Shown here piece after piece: positions 25,801 to 39,000 of a stretch of DNA of 64,000 nucleotides. Each line of letters opens with the position of its first letter. The first letter of the stretch is position 1. The notes beneath the pieces were generated by a model, which ran no database searches, was not told where the DNA came from, and saw only the letters and a program-made list of their open reading frames with translations. The stretch is from Cyclina sinensis (Eukaryota > Mollusca > Bivalvia > Venerida > Veneridae), in contig JAAONU010000016.1 of the NCBI GenBank assembly GCA_012932295.1, positions 46,903,241 through 46,967,240 of the forward strand, written 5' to 3'. The position numbers were made by a program, and so were the translations under genes.

Positions 25801-28800
25801 ATGAAAGGATTTGCACTGCTGGTCGTATTCCAAGTGATTTTTGGAGTGGTTAATGGTGAAAAGGATGACTCTGTTTTTGACAATGACATTCACTACACAG
25901 AACTAGAGACGGGAGGTAACCTCAGGCTTCGAAGTAAAGGAAAATTATCCCCCATAATTGACCTGGACCAGACACCTGCGGTCAAGGTATGTTTTCATTT
26001 TCCACATATTTCTTTCTTTCTTTTTTTCAATCTGTATTTCTTTCTTTCTTTTTTTCCTTTTCTTTCTTTCTTTCATTCTTATCTTTATGTGTTCTTTAAT
26101 TCCATCCTTCTTTCTTTTATTCTTTCTCTATTTTCCTATTTTTTCTTTGTTTCCTTTGCCGTTCTTTCTTTTTTTCTTCGTTTTTCTTTATTTTTGTCTT
26201 TGCTTCTTTCTTTTCTTCTTCCTTGTATTTGTTTCTTTGTTTTCTTAATTTTTGTTCTTCTTTTTTTTCGCCAAAGAAGAGAATGAACAAAGAAATATCA
26301 ATAAATCATTAAAAATGTTTTATTTCAAAGATGAACATTTTCCTGCATCGCGTTGAAATAAAAATATATTTTTAGAAAAACAACAACAACAAAATTGACT
26401 ATGGGATGGTAACATTGATAAAAACTTACTTAATCTTTTTTATAACGTCGCTTGAGGAAAAACTTCGTCAAATGTGAACGAATATCATACAGGAATTATA
26501 AATCAAACTATTTTCCGTCAGTGTTAACATATATAAATGGATAAGATAAGTTTATCATTCAAACAAACGTTTTAGATTTAAAACTCCAACCTTTGATGTT
26601 AAGTTCTGACAAGATATTATGGAATTTTTGTTTGGTATCAACATGTCATTTTTAGTATTGATATCAGGCGCTTAGTGTGAGGGTTATATAGAAAAATGGA
26701 GGAAAATTATGTAAAACTTCGTTAAGAAGTTTCCTTAATTAAACAGCCATTCTTGCATTTGCACTTTTTTAAGTCAAGTTTATCACAAATAACCTTTATC
26801 AAGCAACCACCTTCATGAAAAAATCCACTGACTTAACACTATCAACTTGTTCATCACCACAGGTTTCTTAGTAAAAAGACAAACAGGTCTCCAATGCGAG
26901 TATTTACTTTTATGACGGTTTATTTTGTCATGCATTATTTTAAACTCATCAAAATCCATTATCTTGAAAAGACCAGTTGCATATTAATAACGAAATAAGA
27001 GGCTTTCAATCTGTTATTAGTTAGGAATAACCACAGATATGACTTACTGGATAATTAAAAGTTTGGCAAGTCAACTTTTTTTTCAGATCGTTTTGCATTG
27101 TTTAATATATTTGGTTGTATTATTAACTCAAACATACAATACATATTAACTCTAACATTTAATTTAAAATGATACTGTTAATGTCCTATATTCAATAAAC
27201 CAGAATGCTCTCAAATATGTAGCGGACCGCAGCCGAAAACTGATATCCGTTAAATGTTTTGGGCTGTCTGGGTGTACTCTATAAGGTAAGAAGGTCGGAA
27301 ATGGTGTGTACTATTTTTTTAATATTATACCACACATTTTATTTTTTTATTTTTACTTCTGAAGCAGAACTGTACAATAAAAATAAACTTTTAAAACAAA
27401 TAATCAAGATGTGTATGTAGAAATATTGCGCTCTTAAAATGACACACGAAGTCTACCAACAATTTAAAAACACAAGCAGGCCACTATGCTAAATTAGTGA
27501 CTGGTCACAAGTTGAGCTTAGTGGAACGCTGAACCCATACTCTCATACCATGCTGATTAATTGTCCGCTGAACCCATACCCCTCATACCATGCTAATTAA
27601 TTTCCCGTTGAACCCATACCCTCGTATCATTCTGATTTATTGCCCGCTGAACCCATACTATCATACCATGCTGATTTATGGCCCGCTGAACCCATCCCCT
27701 CATACCATACTGATTTATGGCCTGCTGAACCCATACCCTCATACCATACTGATTTCTAACCTGTTGAACCCATACCCACTCACCATGCTGATTTTTGGCC
27801 CACTGAATCCATACCCTCACACCATGCTGATTAATTGCCTGTTGAACCAATACCCACACATCATGCTGATTTCGGCCCGCTAAACCCATACCCTCACACC
27901 ATGCTGATTTATGGCCCGATTAACCCATACTATCACACCATACTGAATAATTGTCCACTGAACTCATACAATACTGATTTATTGCCTGCTGAAACGTTGC
28001 CCTTGCTGATTAATGGGCCGCTGAACCCATACCCTCACACCATGATGATTTTGGCCAGCTTATCCAAAACCCTAATACCATGCTGATTTATTGCCCGCTG
28101 AACCAATACCCTCACACCATGCCGATTTATGGTCCGTAGAACCCAAACCCTCACAACAAGCTGATTTTTGGCCCGCTGAAACAAAACCCTCATACAATGC
28201 TGATTGATGGCCCGTTGAACCCAAACCCTCACACCATACTGATTATTGGCCCACTTAACCCATACCCTCATACCACACTGATTTTTGGCCCGCTGAACCC
28301 AAACCCTCACACCATGCTGACTTTTGGCCCGCTGAACCAAAACACTCATGCCAAGCTGATTTATGACCCGCTTAACCGAAACCATCATACCATGCTAATT
28401 TGTGGCCCGCTGAACCCATACCATCACACCCTACTGATTAATTTCCCGCTGAACCCATACCCTCATAGCATGCTGATAAATGGTCTACTCAACCCATACC
28501 CTTATACCATGCTAATAAATGGCCCGCAGAACCCATACCCTGATACCATACTGATTTATGGCCCAATGAACACATACCCTCACACCATCCCGATTTATTT
28601 GCCGCTGAATTCAAAGCCTCATACCGTGCTGATTTATGGCCCGCTGAACCATACTCTCACATCATGCTAATTTATGGCCCGCTGAACCCAAACCCTTTTA
28701 CTATGTTGATTGATGGCCCGCTAAACCCAAACCCTCAAACCATACTGATTATTGGCCTGCTGAACCATTACCTACATACCATGCTGATTTATGGCCAGCT

Positions 28801-31800
28801 GTACCTATACCCTCACACCATGCCGATGTATGGCCCGCTGAACCGAAACCCTAAAACCATGCCAATTTATTGGCCGCTAAGCCCATACCCTCATACTATG
28901 CTCATTTATGGCCCGCTAAACCCAAACACTCACACATACCGTGCTGATTGATGGCCCGCCGAACCAAAACCCTCACAGCATACTGATGTTGGCCCACTGA
29001 ACGCATGCCTCACACCATGTTGATTTTTAGCCCGCTGAACCCATACCCTCATACCAGAACGATTAATTGCCCGTTGAACCCAAACCCTCACATCACTCTG
29101 ATCTATGGCCCGCTGATTCCAAAGCGTCACAGCATACTGATTAATGACCCACTGAACCCACGCCTCACACCATGCTGATTTCTGGCTCGCTGAACCCATA
29201 ACCTCATACCATGCTGATTAATGGCCTGCTGAACCCAAACCCTCACATCACGCAGATTTATGGCCCGCTAAACCCAAACCCTCATACCATGCTGATTTAT
29301 TTACTTGCTGAACCCAAACCATCTCACCATTGCTGATTTATGACCTGCTGAACCCAAACCCTCACACCATACTGAGTTATTGCACGTTGAACCTAAACCC
29401 TCACATCGTGCTGATCTTTCGCCCGCTGAACCCAAACCCTCATACAAGTCTGATTTATGGCTTACTAAATCCAATTTCTCACACCATGCTGATTTTTGGC
29501 CCGCTGAACCTAAACCCTCATACCATGCTGATTTTTGACCCGTTGAACCCAAACTATCATACCATGCTGATTTATGGCCCGCCGAACTCAAACACTCATA
29601 CCATGATGATTTATGGCCCGCTGAACCCTTACCCTCATATCATGCTGATTTATGGCCTGCTGAACCCATACCCTTACACCATGCTGATTTATTACCTGCT
29701 GAACCCAAACCCTCACACCATGCTGATTTATAGCTCGCTGAACCTAAACCCTCACACCATGCTTATTTATGGCTGGACCTAAACCCTCATACCAAACTGA
29801 TTTATGATACGCTGAACCCAGACCCTCACACCATACTGTTTATTGCCCGCTGAACCCAAACCCTCACACCGTGCTGATTTTTAGCCTACTGAACCCATAT
29901 CCTCATAGAAGTCTGAATTAAGGCCTGCTTAATCAAAACTCTCACACAATGCTGATTTTTCGCCCGCTGAACCCAAACTCTCATACCATGCTGATTTATG
30001 GCCCGCTGAACCCAAACTCTCATATTATGCTGATTTATGGCCCGCTGAACCCAAACTCTCATACCATGCTGATTTTTGGCCCGCTGAACCCAAACTCTCA
30101 TACCATGCTGATATAAGGCCCGCTGAACCCAAACTCTCATACCATGCTCATATAAGGCCCGCTGAACTCAAAGCCTCATACCGTGCTGATTTATGGGCCG
30201 CTGAAATCAAACCCACATGCCATGCTTATTAATAACCTGCTAAACCAAAACTCTTATACCATGCTGATTTATGGCCCGCTGAATCTAAACCCTGATACCA
30301 AGCTGATTTATGGCCCGCTGAACTCAAACCCTTACGCCATGCTGCTTTATGGCCGCTGAACCCAAACCCTCACACCATGTTGATTTATGGCTCGCTGAAC
30401 CCAAACCCTTACGCCATGCTGCTTTATGCCCGCTGAACCCAAACCCTCACACCATGCTGATTTATGGCCCGCTGAACTCAAACCCTTACGCCATGCTGCT
30501 TTATGCCCGCTGAACCCAAACCCTCACACCATGCTGATTTATGGCCCGCTGAACCCATACCCTTACACCATGCTGATTTATTGCCTGCTGAACCTAAACC
30601 CTCACACCATGCTTATTTATGGCAGGACCTAAACCCTCATACCAAACTGATTTATGATACGCTGAACCCAGACCCTCACACCGTGCTGATTTTTAGCCAA
30701 CTGAACCCATATCCTCATAGAAGTCTGAATTAAGGCCTGCTTAATCAAAACTCTCACACAATGCTGATTTTTCGCCTGCTGAACCCAAACTCTCATACCA
30801 TGCTGATTTATGGCCCGCTGAACCCAAACTCTCATATTATGCTGATTTATGGCCCTCTGAACCAAAAGCCTCATACCATGCTTATTTTTAGCCCGCTGAA
30901 CCTGCTGAACCCGAACCACCACACCATAACTTATTTGTGGACCGCTTTAATTTATATAGGCAAAGAAGGAACATTTATAATATTCAGAATAAGTGTTTAC
31001 CATATAAGGTAATAAGAAGGACGTGTAAATCACGATATAGCCAGTGTATTATGTCGGGGAAAATTTCTAGGCAGCCACTAAGTATACTTTCCTAAGTGGT
31101 ATTGTCTTTTCCTGTTCCTTATAATAAAAGGTTAATACGTGTTAATTTTACTTGTATTTAAATAAAGACTGTAAAAATGTCTAGATATATAACTGTTAAT
31201 AATATAAAAAAATGTATTTAATATGAACTACTACTACTACTATTACTATTACTACTACTTATTTTACTACTACTTCTGTTACTATTAAAATATGATATAT
31301 AAACATTACTATTATGTTTATTATCATCAACGTCGTTAGTTTTTGTTGCTGTTTTTTATTACCTGTTCACTCCGACAAAAAAGCGTTTTCCTTGGAAATG
31401 CTCGATCTAGTTGCGTCGGCAGGATGTAGACTAAATAATTGCTATACAAGAACAGTTTTTATTTGCAGAGAGTGTTATGCAAGGGAAACAAAATCCTAGT
31501 AGCACTAAAGAAAGACCAACCGGATGTGACGTCATGGAAATCGGGACAGTTAGTGATCGGAAGTGACAAATGGAATTGCGCTCATAACGTTTTGAAACCG
31601 GAGTCGAAGACTGTTTACGCTAAAGTCGCAGAAATAAAACGACCCAAGGCATATGTTGTCGAGTTGCAAACGACCGATGCAGGGTATTTCTTATTTTAAA
31701 TCAACGCAGAGTTACTCCCCTGTATACACAAGGGAAGTAACTACCGCGTGAAGTTGTTTTTTTTTTTCTCCGAAGTATGTTTATCTCGTTACACGCTGAT

Positions 31801-32992
31801 ATATGAGAGTCATTCATTTCTATTATGCAGAAGTTTTTACTTATTCAATAAAAAAAGTCATACAGTATGCATAAAGTAATAAATTAAATTAAATCATAAG
31901 ATATGGCCATTTTATCTTTATCAAGTACTACCTCCTTGTACCACTTACTTACGTTTCATCGAGGAAAATTTTATTGCTAAACAAAAACTATTTCAAACGG
32001 TAATTTATCTCAGTAATGACACGTGAACAACTTCAATTAATATTCTTTATGAAAACTCTTTTCAGAGAATAAACAAAATACAGAAGAAATGATATGTCAC
32101 CGTGTCATTAAAGGTCAAGTTTCACTTACGATTTTGAATATCAATTTAATTAAATACTTCACTTATTCAGTACAAATTGAAAAGGATTAGACAACAGGCA
32201 AAACGCCCATATAAAATATCTCCTAACATAGGCTAGGTAAAATCATACATGTACATAGTTAAACATGGTACAACTTATATTATGTTATGTTACAATTTCC
32301 TTAACAATGCAACTGAGTGAAATGAATACTCAAATATCAGAATTTACACATCTGTTACAACTTCTGATGAACAGTCCGATATATAAGTATATATAAGCAG
32401 CTATATGAAACTCCATATCTATAAATCTCCAGGGAACATCAACTGTTCCACGAACTAGATGATACATCAACTAAATGCAAATTAGCTATGGTCACGTGGC
32501 TAGTCATGAGATCCAATGCAGATACAGTGAATTTGCGATGACTCGAAATCGCATGGGAGATCGCTTTATTGTCGAGTCATCGAATCTGTCGAGTCTTTGC
32601 ATGTCTTGTCCGGTTTGTACTTTGGTTTTCGTTTTCAGTTCGGCGTCGTGTTTTTAGCACATCGTGAAATTGGCTCGTTAGACAGAGGAAATCGATTCTA
32701 AGCGTGAAGTATGTTTGTTCTTTCTGTTATTTTCACATAGATTTTAATATAGATAATTACAAACTAATAACTATATGAAAAGAAAATCAAATTTTAAAAA
32801 TGCAAACGAAACAAAACAAGCTACAATGACACGGATATATTGAATGCAATCAACGACAACAACAATTTTATTTCGAGTGTAATCAGTGCGATTTGGGGAT
32901 AAAAAATGACTAGGAGTCAAAGTTCTTTTACACAGTAATTATATCACTCAAACTATCTGAAAAAAAAATTAAAGCCAAACAAGACAATGACA

Positions 32993-33044
<52 letters not shown>

Positions 33045-36000
33045 AAGTGCGAAAATTTGTCGTGTTTGTCGCCCGACAATGCTGACAACTATTAAACTGT
33101 GATCGTTGAGCGGCCACGCTAATCAGAGGTGTGAAAATCATTTATCGTTTCGGTAACTGTCGAGTCATTGCAACATAATCTATAATGATTTTAATTGGCG
33201 GGGATTCACACAAGTGTCGAGTTAACGCGTTTTTCGGGTCAGCGAATTTATTTGAAAAATATTAGGAAAAATAACGGAACTGAACAACAGTTTCGAGTCA
33301 TACTGACATATCGAGTCATACTGACATGTCGAGTCATACTGACATATCGAGTCATTGCATACTGACATATCGAGTCATACTGACATATCGAGTCATACTG
33401 ACATGTCGAGTCATACTGACATGTCGAGTCATTGCATGTTGAGTCATCGCAAAACCGCTGTATCTCACAAACATAAAGAATGTTCCATCTTTTCTTTAAC
33501 AATTTAGATAGCACATGTGCACGTCCTGCTACTTTAGTAAATTTTATCTGTGCAAGTGAAACTTTATCTTTAATGAAACTTGAATATGCTATAAGACTAC
33601 ACTGAAACAATTAGTCGCCGTAATGACACAAGAAGGAAAAAAAGAGACAGAGAAGACATCAGTTAGACAATTTAATTAAACTTTTTATGCTGTATGGACT
33701 TAAACACCTTTTTCCTTATTTTTCTCCTGTATTACTGTTTATTAACACAATGATTGTACTATACTGCTTCAGTCCCTTGGATATGTTCGAGACGGCTGAC
33801 ATCCGGGTTCACTACGAGCAAGGCAAGCTGGTTCCCAGCCGCCACCGGCGCTATCTCTCAAACCCGCTCCGTACCGTTCTCAACCGGGTTGACTGGAACA
33901 CCACGTTTACGGAAAATATACCGTTCAACCTGAACCATAATAATGAAGTAATTATTTTCCAGGTTATTTCTAACAAATTATGACATGTTCATATCGACAC
34001 TTGTTGAAATCAATAAAAATATAGTTTTCTCTTGCAAAATTTCATGACATAAGTTTAATTACGGAATGAAAACAAACGCTGATGAAAACCAAACGTACAC
34101 ATTCAGTTGAAAACAGCAAATAGTACACACGAATATTAAAGGAGTTTACACAATGTAAGTTTATTTTGATTCCAGACCGACGAAACGGTCAACCTGTATA
34201 AAAACACGGGCAAATTCGAGCCCTCTGTTGACAACGAAGAAAACACCACCTACGACGGAAAAGATTTTCTCTTCAAATGTTTTAGTTGCCATGGTTACAG
34301 CCACATTTCGTATTTCTTGTAAGTACGAATTTTCTATAGGAAATGATCACCAGAAGATGGGTGTATGCTTAATTCTCAATCGTAATGTAAATTGACATGA
34401 TACAAAATTTACTTAAACAATCATTTATAAAAAAAACTTATCTGTAACAAGAAGCTCATTTTGTTGACGTTTTCTTTACTTTTATTCTTTCCAAGCACTT
34501 CGAGTACAGCCATACTGATAATTTAAACATCCAAGTATAAACTGTTTTACCATGGTACAAACAAAAAATCCAAACAGCCATAAATCTAAATGCATTATCA
34601 AATTCAGTGAACTGAAGGTGTACAAGGTGGACAATAAGGCTGTGGTCAAGAAGTACACCATGGAAATGGACCTGAAAACACATGTTCAGCAAAATTACAG
34701 GTACCCCCACCCCACCCCCTCCAGCGCACTTAATCTCACTTTAAAGGAGAACGAAAGTCAGAATTTTCAACAACAGCTTGTAAATGCTTAAAAGCACATT
34801 TTCAAAAACGGTACGAAAATTGGTGCGGTGATGACTTAGTAACACCAATTTGAAAATCGCGATTGTTTCATCAGCAGTTTAACGATAGAAAAGAAAGCGT
34901 CATGTGTTGTCCCGACTTAAACACATGACTGTTCAACGTGGCGACTTCTTAGACAACACCAACTACAACAAATATTGCTACAGGATAACGCCTCAGAACT
35001 GCATACATTTATACTGAATGCACATTTTAATTGAATATTTAATCGAAATTTCTGACTTTCTTTGATATTCAACTGGTCATGCACAAACGTAAGAAAATGC
35101 AATCTTTTAAAGAACATCGACTTATTAACGAAGAACGGTCAGACTGGTACCGACATTCTTTTGATGTACATATATATTCGTTCATTCGCTCGCCGAACAA
35201 GTGAAATTTAAAAATAGCTGAACGGCGATTATAACATTTGTAGTGGATGATTACTAGAAGGGGAAAAATTACTTGTTACTGAAAATTACTAAAACATGTA
35301 ACGATATAGATACTATCTTCACAGATTTTTTTTTTATTTTGTTTGGTTTTTGACTCGGAATGAATTAATTACAGTCTGTACACAGAGAAAGAGATTAGCC
35401 TTACTAAAACAGCCACCTGGTCGACGACAGGACGGTCTCAAATCTTCCAGACGGAACTTGCCAAATTCAAAACATTTCCGCCAATTTTACTGACGGTTAA
35501 TTATTCAAGCCAGTCCAACATCGAGCTGAAAGCATCAACAAAGAAACCCACAATTTATAATGGAGACTTCAGCATGAATGGAAGGACAGTAATTTGTATG
35601 TATAACAAGTTTATATATGTCACAACTTACAAAGTTAAGATGATTTATGATTGGTTGGTTGTGATATACAATCAAAACACACTGGTTTGAAATGAGCAAC
35701 TGTTACGTTCGAAGAAAAATATAATTATACTTTACTAGGCAGAAATAAAGAGAATTCACAGAAATGAAAAAAAAACCCCAAAAAACAACCCTTATAACTG
35801 TAAAAATATCTAGCTTTACGTTAGCCAAAGACTTATGTATAGTCAATCAGTTCACGATCATTCGTCCAAAGTTCCTCTGACGATCAAAGAAAGGAACTGT
35901 TTATAGGTTTGTTTGTAGCGAGTATTCGGGTAGATGAAAGGGGGAACAAACGGAAGTGAAACCATAGCTTCACTCTTGAACGATGTTTCTTCAACGCCGC

Positions 36001-39000
36001 TTTCAATAGAAGATCGTTAATGCAGACGAGAAATGTACTGAATCCTATTCACCCAGACGTACAGCAATTCAATACACTTCCTTTGTAAACAAAAAGAAAG
36101 AAAAGTCCCAACGTTTTATAATAAAGCCTGGTCAGCTGTCTTAGAGGAAAAGACAACTAATGAAAACATACTTACCTACAATCACCCCTTTTTAATTCCC
36201 TTAGATCTACTATTGACGAAAAATAATCTAAAAACTTTGGAACTGATCTGTTTACATGTATGTAAATGGCGCTATCGTTTTCAAGAAAGATAACTCGGGC
36301 TTTATTACTTATGTGTCTAGTTTAAATGTTTTAAAATTTTCTTAATATAAGGCGAAAGATGTCTAACCTTTACTCAACTTTTGAAAGATATCACCAAATG
36401 AAAACGTCCATGACTATACCTTTTATCTCGTACAGGAAGCTTTACAATGCTTGACGATTTCATACATTACTTAAAATGAACGTGCTTTTGCACTCTAGTT
36501 GTTTTTTTTTGGGAAAATTATAAAACAAAATAATCTATATTTTTATCAAAGCGTTTTAATAAAATATAGTCTTTCTCGATCAACTATGTTGTCGTAAAAA
36601 AGCTTTTACTTGAAATTACTAGCCCAGAGGTTTGAAGAGGGAAAACCATCTCAGAACGAGGCTTCGGTTTACAATTGGACGGTGATGTCATCAAACCAGC
36701 ACATTGACACGAATGGTACAATGAATGCCACGTTTGCAGTTTTCCAGAAAATGACGGTATTTCCTGCTCTCTCGTGGGCTATGAAAGATGTCGACATGAA
36801 CCTAGGCCCTCCAATTCATGTCAGGTATAGATGTAAACTCTGCTTCGCCTTTACCTTACAGTAAACATGGATACGCTTTGGTAAACCTGGACACCTGACA
36901 ATACGCAGCTTTTCCAGTTTCTCAAAGAAATTTAACATGGTTTTAGTCAAGTCTTCTTTCTAAAATTTCATTTCACCATTCTGATAGTTTAGAGTTACCG
37001 TTATCAGGTAAGGACCATTAATAATATTAACTATTAGTTTATTTGTTAGTTCATGTAAGTGTTATACAAAACATTTTCTGATAATTATGAATGAACTGCA
37101 AGTTTTGCCGCTAATCACACCTTACACCTTTTCTTACAGATGCCGTTAATGACACCTTACCATTTCTTACAGATGAAATATCAGAAATCCTCCATATGGT
37201 CAGCTGTGATAAATATTATGCATTATAGAGGCTTTTTTCCTTACAAAGCTAAACAAATTCTAAGTCATGGTAGCTGATAAGTTATGTCCCTTTGCAGTAC
37301 AAGGCCTAGACTGAACGTTGTCTCCACCACGGATACAGTTGCTAGATGCTACAACACCTCCATTGCTATAAACAGCAACGTAACAGTTGCTGAAACAAAC
37401 TTTAGTGTGGACGCATTTGGAATACATATCTGGTAGCAGATTACGTTCTTTTATCTTCTATTAACACTCCCTTTTTTCAATGATCATATGAGCTCTATTT
37501 TTTATAGATTGAGAAATCCTTTATCGAGAGTATGTCGATAAGCTAAAAGCTTCCTACACAATCGAACTAAAATAAATTTGGTATAAACTAACTAAGCTCA
37601 AAGCAGACATCTTTTTTTGTTGGGCATGTGACTGAGAATTGATATTGCATACAAAATGACAACAGATAAATTAACAAATAACAGAATAACTGATTTACTG
37701 AAGTGTGGTGTGGAGATTTTACAGAGGTTTACCAGTTATCATCAAAGAAATTCTAAGTCACCGATTGTCACTCTAAATGAGTATGTGTGCTTCAGCAGTA
37801 CAGTAAGAAAATTAAAATATAATTAAATGAAATACATATTCAACATTGACCGTGAAAAGTTGTTTTAAATTCTGGATTTTCTGTTTCAGGAATGTAAAAC
37901 TGATGAACAGTTTAACAAGAAAACTGAACATCCTAAAACAGCCATTAATGTACCATTGTCACGCCGATTGTCACGGTCCTGTTCAGCTGAAAGCTGACAC
38001 ATCAATGGAAGTAGCTTGCCTCGAACCGAGTGGACCCATTGAACGGGGAGATAGCAGATTCGAAAGGTTAAAGCGGAAGTTCTTGTTAATATTTCAAGTT
38101 TAAAGAAACTGTTCGATTCTACGCGCTGTTAATGAACCTCTGCAGTTTCGTAGTAATTCTCATGCATTGGCCATTATAAATCAGTTTGCATTAGTTCTGA
38201 AATCCTCCATACATCACGCATAAATTGTCAGTAACGTTTTATCAGCATGATTTACAAATGTAACCCTAACCCTGTATAAGTAAGACTAGTGTTGAAGTAA
38301 GTGAAAGAAAAATACATATTTGCAGTCGGGTACGTTTTGTTTATTAGACTTGTCAATTATATTAATAACATAAATATGAAGGCTCACCCTCAACTGCATT
38401 AAATATTTCTATTTGCTTAAATAATGGAGAATGCCAATGTCTTTCAGATGTGCATTGATAGACGCACTGCCTTTCTCTTAGTTTTAGCTGCGATATGTTA
38501 TCTGTGGAAGAAAATGAACGAACTTGATGACGACGTACTAGAATAAACGTAATTTTTCTGTTTAATTTGCAGCCTGCATCAGCTTTGGGGTGATTATATT
38601 TTATTCGCCTCAGAAGAAGCTAACGCTTCTTGGTGTGGAAAACCTGAAGTCACGTGTGTTGATTGCTCAAAGCAAATCGTTGGTAGCGATGACGTCACAA
38701 AATGCGCAGACAGAATGATGAACTTTGACCTTGCTACATCTGTGACGAGATTGGCCAAGCTCGTAAAAGCAGAATGGCCTGAGAGTAAGCCTGCAAGATT
38801 TATATATCCAAAGTTAATAACCTTTGAACCAGTTATACTAGCTACTCTAACTGATCTGTAGGAGATAGTGACACGTAAAACAATCAGTACTAAACTCATC
38901 AAACAACATTTTAGAGAGTCATCATATAGCAGTTAGAGCAAATAAAAAACGCCCACTTTCTTAAGTGTTATAAATGTCATTTTTCGTAAGATATAACCTA

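Noticed and set aside
25958..26286. Phe/Leu/Ser-rich open frames suggesting a membrane protein
   Set aside because: They translate a T/C-rich low-complexity tract inside intron 1 of the Hedgehog-like gene.
27590..30922. Multiple repeat-protein-like open frames on both strands
   Set aside because: The 39-bp unit is a multiple of three; the frames occur on both strands and break at each indel, so they are not genes.
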